Both the position numbers and the translations under genes were made by a program. From assembly GCA_902773475.1 (NCBI GenBank), contig CACYEO010000016.1, positions 1 through 10,415 of the forward strand: 10,415 nucleotides of DNA, in the 5' to 3' direction. Positions 6,147 through 10,415 of the stretch are shown piece after piece; positions within the stretch are counted from its first letter, which is position 1; every line of letters starts with the position of its first letter. The notes below the pieces were generated by a model. It did not search any database, was not told where the DNA came from, and worked only from the letters and a program-made list of their open reading frames with translations. Source of the stretch: an uncultured bacterium. GTDB lineage: Bacteria > Verrucomicrobiota > Kiritimatiellia > RFP12 > UBA1067.

Positions 6147-7228
6147 TTCGCGTTCCTCTTTTCGAAATCGGACATGAACTGCACGAGTTCCTCCACGCCT
6201 TCCTTGGGCATGGCGTTGTAGATGCTCGCGCGCATGCCGCCCACGCTGCGGTGGCCTTTGAGGTTCACAAGTCCGGCGGCGGCCGCTTCGGCGACGAATT
6301 TCGCGTCGAGATCCGCGTCGCCCGTCACGAACGGCACGTTCATGAGCGAGCGGTCCTTCTTTTCGACCGTCCCTTTGAACAGAGTGCTGGAATCGAGGAA
6401 CGAGTAGAGGATCGCGGCCTTTTCCTCGTTGCGCTTCTTCATTCCTTCGAGGCCGCCGTTCGCGGCGATCCACTTGAACACCTTGCCGCAGATGTATATG
6501 CCGTAGCACGGCGGGGTGTTGTAGAGCGAATCGTTGTCGGCCTGGGTTTTCCATTTCAGCATAGTGGGGGTGCCGGGCAGGACGTCGTCGCGGATCAGGT
6601 CTTCCCGGATTATCGAAATCACAACGCCGGCGGGGCCGATGTTCTTCTGCACGCCGCCGTAGATCACGGCGTATTTAGACACGTCCACGGGTTCGCTCAG
6701 GAAGCAGGATGACACGTCGGAGACCAGATCTTTGCCTTTGGTGTCGGGCAGGGCCTTGAACTTCGTGCCGTAGATCGTGTTGTTTTCGCAGATGTAGACG
6801 TAGTCCATGTCGTCCGTGACGGGCAGATTCGAGCAGTCGGGAATGTAGGAGAACGTCTTGTCGGCGGAGCTTGCCAGCTCCACGGCTTCGCCGTAGAGTT
6901 TCGCTTCGGCGCAGGCTTTTTTCGCCCACTGGCCGGTGATCACGTATCCGGCCTTGCGGTTGCGCATCAGGTTCATGGGCACGGCCGCGAACTGCTGGGA
7001 GGCTCCGCCCTGGAGGAAGAGGACTTTGTAGTTCTGCGGAATGCCCATGAGGGAACGGAGATCGGCCTCCGCATCCTTGATTATCTTGTCGTAGACCTTG
7101 GAGCGGTGGCTCATTTCCATCACGGACATGCCGCAGCCCCTGTAATCCATCATTTCTTCCGCAGCCTCGCGGAGCACTTCCTCGGGAAGCACGGCCGGGC
7201 CTGCGGAAAAGTTGCGCACTCTTTTCAT
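6143..7228 (-). CDS. serC: Phosphoserine aminotransferase
   Basis: This 361-residue class V PLP aminotransferase should convert 3-phosphohydroxypyruvate and glutamate to phosphoserine and 2-oxoglutarate. It begins RVRNFSAGPAVLPEEVL and has MEMSHRSKVY (37-46), the cofactor phosphate loop GGASQQF (74-80), D171 in SDVSS, the Schiff-base lysine K195 in GGVQKNIGPAG, and a C-terminal KGHRSVGGMRASIYNAMP that supplies substrate-phosphate residues. Length is normal for the family. The ATG is preceded by AAGAGG (7235-7240) at 6 bases spacing. The frame stays open far upstream, antisense to argS, but that extension has no serC homology. It is the first gene of the minus-strand run and shares ATGA with serA; a TGGTATAAT promoter lies about 55 bases ahead. 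Confidence 0.97.
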   Translation of the reverse strand: MKRVRNFSAGPAVLPEEVLREAAEEMMDYRGCGMSVMEMSHRSKVYDKIIKDAEADLRSLMGIPQNYKVLFLQGGASQQFAAVPMNLMRNRKAGYVITGQWAKKACAEAKLYGEAVELASSADKTFSYIPDCSNLPVTDDMDYVYICENNTIYGTKFKALPDTKGKDLVSDVSSCFLSEPVDVSKYAVIYGGVQKNIGPAGVVISIIREDLIRDDVLPGTPTMLKWKTQADNDSLYNTPPCYGIYICGKVFKWIAANGGLEGMKKRNEEKAAILYSFLDSSTLFKGTVEKKDRSLMNVPFVTGDADLDAKFVAEAAAAGLVNLKGHRSVGGMRASIYNAMPKEGVEELVQFMSDFEKRNAK

Positions 7229-7283
7229 TATTCGCCTCTTTTTGTTTCTGTCTCCGGCGCGCGTCCGCGGGCCGGAAAAGCGA

Positions 7284-7292
7284 ATTATACCA
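7284..7292 (-). promoter_or_regulatory. Extended -10 promoter for the serC gene run
   Basis: On the minus strand the sequence reads TGGTATAAT: a perfect TATAAT at 7289-7284 preceded by the TGn extension. Transcription would start near 7277, giving a leader of about 49 bases that contains the serC AAGAGG site. No good -35 hexamer is seen at 17 bases because that region is the arm of the inverted repeat at 7294-7338; extended -10 promoters can do without one. Confidence 0.65.
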
Positions 7293-7293
7293 C

Positions 7294-7338
7294 AATCCGC
7301 GCGCCGCGTGGCGTCCGCCGCCACGCGGCGCGCGGATT
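7294..7338. repeat. Perfect 20-bp inverted repeat between divergent promoters (possible operator)
   Basis: Arms 7294-7313 and 7319-7338 are exact reverse complements (AATCCGCGCGCCGCGTGGCG and its complement) around a 5-base loop. The element fills the space between the serC and argS -10 elements, with 1 base to the TGn of one and none to the TGn of the other, so it covers both expected -35 regions. It could be a repressor or activator site acting on both transcripts, or a repeat element. It is not a terminator by position, since both genes point away from it, and no T-run follows. Confidence 0.75.
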
Positions 7339-7347
7339 TGCTAAACT
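7339..7347 (+). promoter_or_regulatory. Extended -10 promoter for argS, predicting a leaderless or near-leaderless mRNA
   Basis: TGCTAAACT (TGn plus TAAACT, 4 of 6 matches to TATAAT) ends at 7347, 7 bases before the argS ATG at 7355. Transcription would therefore start at or next to the A of the start codon. No Shine-Dalgarno-like sequence precedes the ATG, which fits this reading. Confidence 0.45.
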
Positions 7348-7354
7348 TGCGCGC

Positions 7355-9094
7355 ATGGAAACGAACATACAAGGTTGCGAGGCCGTCCTCGCGAAATGGC
7401 TGCAAGATTCTTTCTCCGCCGCTTTCCCGGGCGCGGCGGATTTCTCCGCCGTGCGCGCGCTGCCGGCGACAGATCCGAGATTCGGAGATTTCCAGTGCAA
7501 CGACGCCATGGGAATGGCGAAGATCCTGCACAGGCCGCCGCGCGCGATCGCGGAGGCTGCGCTCGCCGCGCTGCCGCGCCCGTCTTTCGTGGAGAAAGCC
7601 GAAATCGCCGGACCCGGTTTCATAAACATAACCGTTTCGCCGGAGTGGACCGCTTCTCTCGTCCGCGAGGCGGTTTCCAGTCCGTCGCTCGGCATTCCCG
7701 CCTGCGGCGCGGGCAAGACGGTCGTGATGGACTATTCTTCGCCCAACGCCGCCAAACAGATGCACATCGGGCATATCCGCTCCACCGTCATAGGCAACGC
7801 CCTCGACAGGATATTCCGCGCGCTCGGCTACCGCGTGATAGCCGACAACCACCTCGGCGACTGGGGAACGCAGTTCGGCATTCTGATCAAAGGCTACCGC
7901 GAATGCCTTGACGACGCGCAGCGCGCATCGCCCACCGTGGCAGACCTCGAAAAGGCGTACGTCGATTCCTCCACACGCGCGAAGACCGACGAATCGTGGA
8001 AAAACGCCTGCCGTGCGGAACTCGTCAAACTGCAGCAGGGCGATCCGGAAAACCGCGCGCTCTGGAAGAAGTTCATCGACATATCCATCGCGGAGTTCAC
8101 GCGCATATACGACCTCCTCGGCGTGAAATTCGACCTTTGGCACGGCGAATCGTACTACAACGACCGTCTTCCGAAGGTAATCGAGGAACTGCGCCGGGCA
8201 GGTCTCGCGGAAGAGTCCGAAGGCGCGCTCGTCGTGCGTTTCGAAGAGGAGAAAATGCCGCTGGCGATAGTGCGCAAATCCGACGGCGGCTACAACTACA
8301 CCACAACCGACATAGCCTGCGCCGAAGTCCGCACCGAAGAGTTCGCCCCCGAACGCATCGTGTACGTCACGGACGACCGCCAGCAGCTCCACTTCAAACA
8401 GTTCTTCGCAATCTGCGCAAAGCTCGGCCTGAAAACGAAACTCGTGCACGTGCCGTTCGGATTGATGTCCTACCAGGGCAAGGCGATTTCGACGCGCGAA
8501 GGCAACCTGATAAAACTCGACGAACTCCTCGCCGAGGCCGAACGCCGCGCGCTCGCCGTGATACGCGGCGAAAACGCGCAGGGCGAGCCTTCCCCCGCGG
8601 AAAAGGCGCTCGCCCGCAAGATAGGTTTCGGGGCGGTGAAGTACGCCGACCTTTCGCACGACCCTGCGACGGCGATCGACTTCAACTGGGACAAGGCGCT
8701 TGCGCTCGAAGGAAATTCCGGCCCCTACCTGCAGTACGCGCACGCCCGCGTGCGCTCCATGCTCGACAGATACTCCGCCCTGCCCGACGCCCTGCCGGAT
8801 GCCGCGGCCGGCGCTCTTCCGGCGGTGTCCTCCCCCGCCGAAAAAGCCCTGGCGCTGCGCATCCTCCAGTTCCCCGCGGCGGTGCTGCGGGCGGCGGAGA
8901 CGGGCAAGCCTTCGGCGCTCGCGGAATATCTGTTCGGCCTTTCGCAGCTCTATTCGACATTCTACCAGTCCTCCCCCGTGCTGAAATCGGAGCCTGCGGT
9001 GCGCGACGCGCGCATCGCGCTCTGCGCGGCGTTCGGCAGGATTCTCGCGAAAGGACTCGATCTTCTCGGCATCGAAGCGCCGGAAAGGATATGA
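7355..9094 (+). CDS. argS: Arginyl-tRNA synthetase
   Basis: This 579-residue class I synthetase should charge tRNA-Arg with arginine. It has the N-terminal additional domain (about 1-110, with the FGDFQCNDAM and GPGFINI signatures), the catalytic motif SPNAAKQMHIGHIRST with HIGH at 137-140, DNHLGDWGTQFG (164-175), DGGYNYTTTDIA (310-321), and the degenerate second signature GKAISTREGN (375-384) in place of KMSKS, as is common for this enzyme. The C-terminal anticodon-binding domain follows, with GPYLQYAHAR and LYSTFYQSSPV. The ATG at 7355 was chosen because the sequence upstream is the promoter and inverted repeat; the frame is open further up but antisense to serC. No Shine-Dalgarno is seen. 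It is transcribed divergently from serC. Confidence 0.98.
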   Translation: METNIQGCEAVLAKWLQDSFSAAFPGAADFSAVRALPATDPRFGDFQCNDAMGMAKILHRPPRAIAEAALAALPRPSFVEKAEIAGPGFINITVSPEWTASLVREAVSSPSLGIPACGAGKTVVMDYSSPNAAKQMHIGHIRSTVIGNALDRIFRALGYRVIADNHLGDWGTQFGILIKGYRECLDDAQRASPTVADLEKAYVDSSTRAKTDESWKNACRAELVKLQQGDPENRALWKKFIDISIAEFTRIYDLLGVKFDLWHGESYYNDRLPKVIEELRRAGLAEESEGALVVRFEEEKMPLAIVRKSDGGYNYTTTDIACAEVRTEEFAPERIVYVTDDRQQLHFKQFFAICAKLGLKTKLVHVPFGLMSYQGKAISTREGNLIKLDELLAEAERRALAVIRGENAQGEPSPAEKALARKIGFGAVKYADLSHDPATAIDFNWDKALALEGNSGPYLQYAHARVRSMLDRYSALPDALPDAAAGALPAVSSPAEKALALRILQFPAAVLRAAETGKPSALAEYLFGLSQLYSTFYQSSPVLKSEPAVRDARIALCAAFGRILAKGLDLLGIEAPERI

Positions 9095-9134
9095 CATTTT
9101 GCGGTTTCCCCTGTTCAACAGCCCGGAGATTGTG

Positions 9135-9140
9135 TAAAAT
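9135..9140 (+). promoter_or_regulatory. Possible -10 element for the gspF-like gene
   Basis: TAAAAT at 9135-9140 lies in the 67-base gap after argS, 21 bases before the ATG. A transcription start near 9147 would leave a leader of about 15 bases. A convincing -35 is not seen, so read-through from argS is an alternative. The start site region also holds a small GGAAA-CGT-TTTCC hairpin (9145-9157) covering the only weak ribosome-binding-like sequence. Confidence 0.4.
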
Positions 9141-9161
9141 CAGCGGAAACGTTTTCCCGAA

Positions 9162-10394
9162 ATGCCGGTATTCCAGTACAAAGCGCTGAAAGCCGACGGC
9201 GGCCGCGTGGAAGGCACGCTCTCCGCCGCCGACAGAAAAGAGGCCCTCGCCGCGGTCGCGCGGCGCGGTCTCAGGCCGCTTACCGTCGCGGAGGCGAAAC
9301 GCGGCGGAAAGTCCGGCTGGAACATCACTTTCGGAAAGCCGAAGAACGCGGCGCTCAAGGCGGAGGAAGTGCTTCTTTTCACAGGCGAGCTCGCCGACCT
9401 GCTCGAAGCGGGCATGACGCTTGGCGCGGCGCTTGGATGCCTCGCGCGGCAGGGCGAGGAAAATTCCGCCCAGCGGCGCATCGCCCAGGAGCTGTGCGAC
9501 GCCATCGTGCGCGGCGATTCGTTTTCGGACGCGCTTGCGCAGCACCCGGATTCGTTCCCGCCGATATTTTCGAACATGGTGCGCGCGGGCGAAGCGTCCG
9601 GCGCGATGATCGAAGTGCTCCGCCGCCTTGCGGAGCATTACGAGCGCATGGAGGCCATGCGCACGAAAATCAAGAGCGCCACGACGTATCCGATGTTCGT
9701 GCTGGGGTTCGGCGTCCTTGCCGTCGTCTTCGCGCTCGGCTGGATAATCCCGAAGTTCAAGGTCGTGTTCAATTCGCTCGGCGCGACGCTTCCGCTCCCT
9801 ACGCAGATGCTCGTGTCCGCCAGCGATTTCATTCTTGAATGGGGATGGCTCGTGGCCGTCTGCGGCGTTGTCCTGGCGATATGGTTCAAGCGCTGGAAGA
9901 AAACGCCGTCCGGGAAACTGCGCGTGGACGGATGGAAGCTGAAGGCTCCGCTCATACACGGGATAGTCGCCTCCGGCGCGTATTCGGACCTGGCCTACAC
10001 GATGCGGACGCTGCTCGGCAACGGGGTGAACGTCCTCCAGGCTTTGAAGATCGCCTCCGAAACGTGCGGCAACGCCGTGATCGCCAAGGCGCTCGACAAG
10101 GCGCGCCAGCGCGTGACCGACGGAACTTCCATATCCGGGCCGCTCGCTTCCTCGGGCGCGTTCCCGCGCATGATGACGGACATGCTCGCCGTGGGCGAAG
10201 AGGCGGGCAACATGGTTTCTTCGCTCCAGAACATCGGCAAGCGCTACCAGAACGAGATGGACCGCAACATCGTGAAGTTCACGAACTCGCTCGAGCCGCT
10301 TCTCATCTTTTTCATCGCAGGCGTCGTGGGCTTCGTGGCGATCGCGATTCTCATGGCCGTCTTCAAAGTGTCCAACGCGGTGGGCTCCGCTTGA
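9162..10394 (+). CDS. Type II secretion / type IV pilus inner-membrane platform protein (GspF/PilC family)
   Basis: This 410-residue protein has the full two-repeat GspF architecture. It opens MPVFQYKALKADG; a first cytoplasmic domain has LLFTGELADLLEAGMTLGAAL (71-91) and the MVRAGEASG motif (139-147); membrane segments fall near 177-196 and 228-242; the second repeat has YTMRTLLGNGVNVLQAL (279-295) and MLAVGEEAGNM (341-351); a last membrane segment lies near 378-402. By family knowledge it sits in the inner membrane, contacts the assembly ATPase and helps assemble pseudopilins. Length is typical. Whether it serves secretion (gspF) or pili (pilC) cannot be decided without neighbours; no GspE, pseudopilin or peptidase gene is visible. 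The gene is complete, with a stop 21 bases before the window end. Confidence 0.93.
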   Translation: MPVFQYKALKADGGRVEGTLSAADRKEALAAVARRGLRPLTVAEAKRGGKSGWNITFGKPKNAALKAEEVLLFTGELADLLEAGMTLGAALGCLARQGEENSAQRRIAQELCDAIVRGDSFSDALAQHPDSFPPIFSNMVRAGEASGAMIEVLRRLAEHYERMEAMRTKIKSATTYPMFVLGFGVLAVVFALGWIIPKFKVVFNSLGATLPLPTQMLVSASDFILEWGWLVAVCGVVLAIWFKRWKKTPSGKLRVDGWKLKAPLIHGIVASGAYSDLAYTMRTLLGNGVNVLQALKIASETCGNAVIAKALDKARQRVTDGTSISGPLASSGAFPRMMTDMLAVGEEAGNMVSSLQNIGKRYQNEMDRNIVKFTNSLEPLLIFFIAGVVGFVAIAILMAVFKVSNAVGSA

Positions 10395-10407
10395 CAGCCC
10401 GCAAAAA

Positions 10408-10415
10408 GAAAGGAA
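10408..10415 (+). promoter_or_regulatory. Ribosome-binding-site-like sequence for a gene beyond the window
   Basis: GAAAGGAA at the right edge, 13 bases after the gspF-like stop, looks like a Shine-Dalgarno. It suggests a closely spaced plus-strand gene just outside the window, possibly another secretion or pilus component. Confidence 0.35.

Noticed and set aside
4338..6221. Long plus-strand open frame (627 codons) opposite the DUF1015 and serA genes
   Set aside because: It is very rich in Arg, Gly, Val and His, lacks any recognisable motif, and is antisense to two clear genes; this is the usual shadow frame of GC-rich coding sequence.
7294..7338. Inverted repeat considered as a rho-independent terminator
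   Set aside because: It lies between divergent starts, not after a gene, and has no T-run on either side.
7229..9118. Upstream extension of the serC frame across argS giving a 991-residue protein
   Set aside because: The homology begins exactly at the MKRVRNFSAGP start with its own AAGAGG site and promoter; the extension is antisense to argS.
9111..9121. Short palindrome CTGTTCAACAG between argS and the gspF-like gene
   Set aside because: Only 5 bp per arm and no known operator match; too short to call a regulatory site.

Overview
This GC-rich window looks like chromosomal DNA from a Gram-negative-type bacterium, because it carries a GspF/PilC inner-membrane platform protein. The short SerA form, the MmeI-like enzyme and the GGTAGGGCGGGC-type palindromes remind me of the Planctomycetes-Verrucomicrobia-Lentisphaerae-Kiritimatiellota assemblage. 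That placement is a low-confidence impression; no taxonomic marker was tested.

Layout: everything from 1 to 7228 lies on the minus strand and reads leftward as one tight gene run: serC (7228-6143), serA (6146-4983, 4-base overlap), a DUF1015 protein (4983-3748, 1-base overlap), a class IV PLP aminotransferase (3732-2761, 15-base gap) and an MmeI-like type IIL/IIG restriction-modification enzyme (2744 to beyond base 1, 16-base gap). The restriction-modification gene runs off the window, so its C-terminus is not seen. A 126-base divergent intergenic region (7229-7354) holds two facing extended -10 promoters with a perfect 20-bp inverted repeat between them. On the plus strand follow argS (7355-9094) and a gspF/pilC-like gene (9162-10394). 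A ribosome-binding-site-like sequence at the right edge points to another plus-strand gene.

Function: SerC and SerA supply two of the three steps of phosphorylated serine biosynthesis. No phosphoserine phosphatase (SerB) is present. The translationally coupled DUF1015 protein carries an ADGHHR motif and may act on serine or phosphoserine. The class IV aminotransferase could handle D-amino acids or aminodeoxychorismate. ArgS is housekeeping, and the GspF-like protein belongs to a type II secretion or type IV pilus machine.

The most unusual object is the restriction-modification gene. Its conserved MmeI framework is intact and open throughout, but at least four extra pieces sit in frame. (a) A 60-bp head-to-head pair of REP-like palindromes lies at 2124-2183. 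(b) A ~180-residue block between the NALGMDW segment and the NPPF motif contains what looks like a phage polyvalent-protein (LPD3-like) domain and has markedly more A/T-ending codons. (c) A second REP-like unit at 514-542 is read in a different frame. (d) A 108-bp GAGACG/CGTCTC tract lies at 212-319 with an imperfect inverted repeat at its ends. No RNA genes, CRISPR arrays, insertion sequences or rho-independent terminators were recognised, and there is no gene-free stretch longer than 126 bases.
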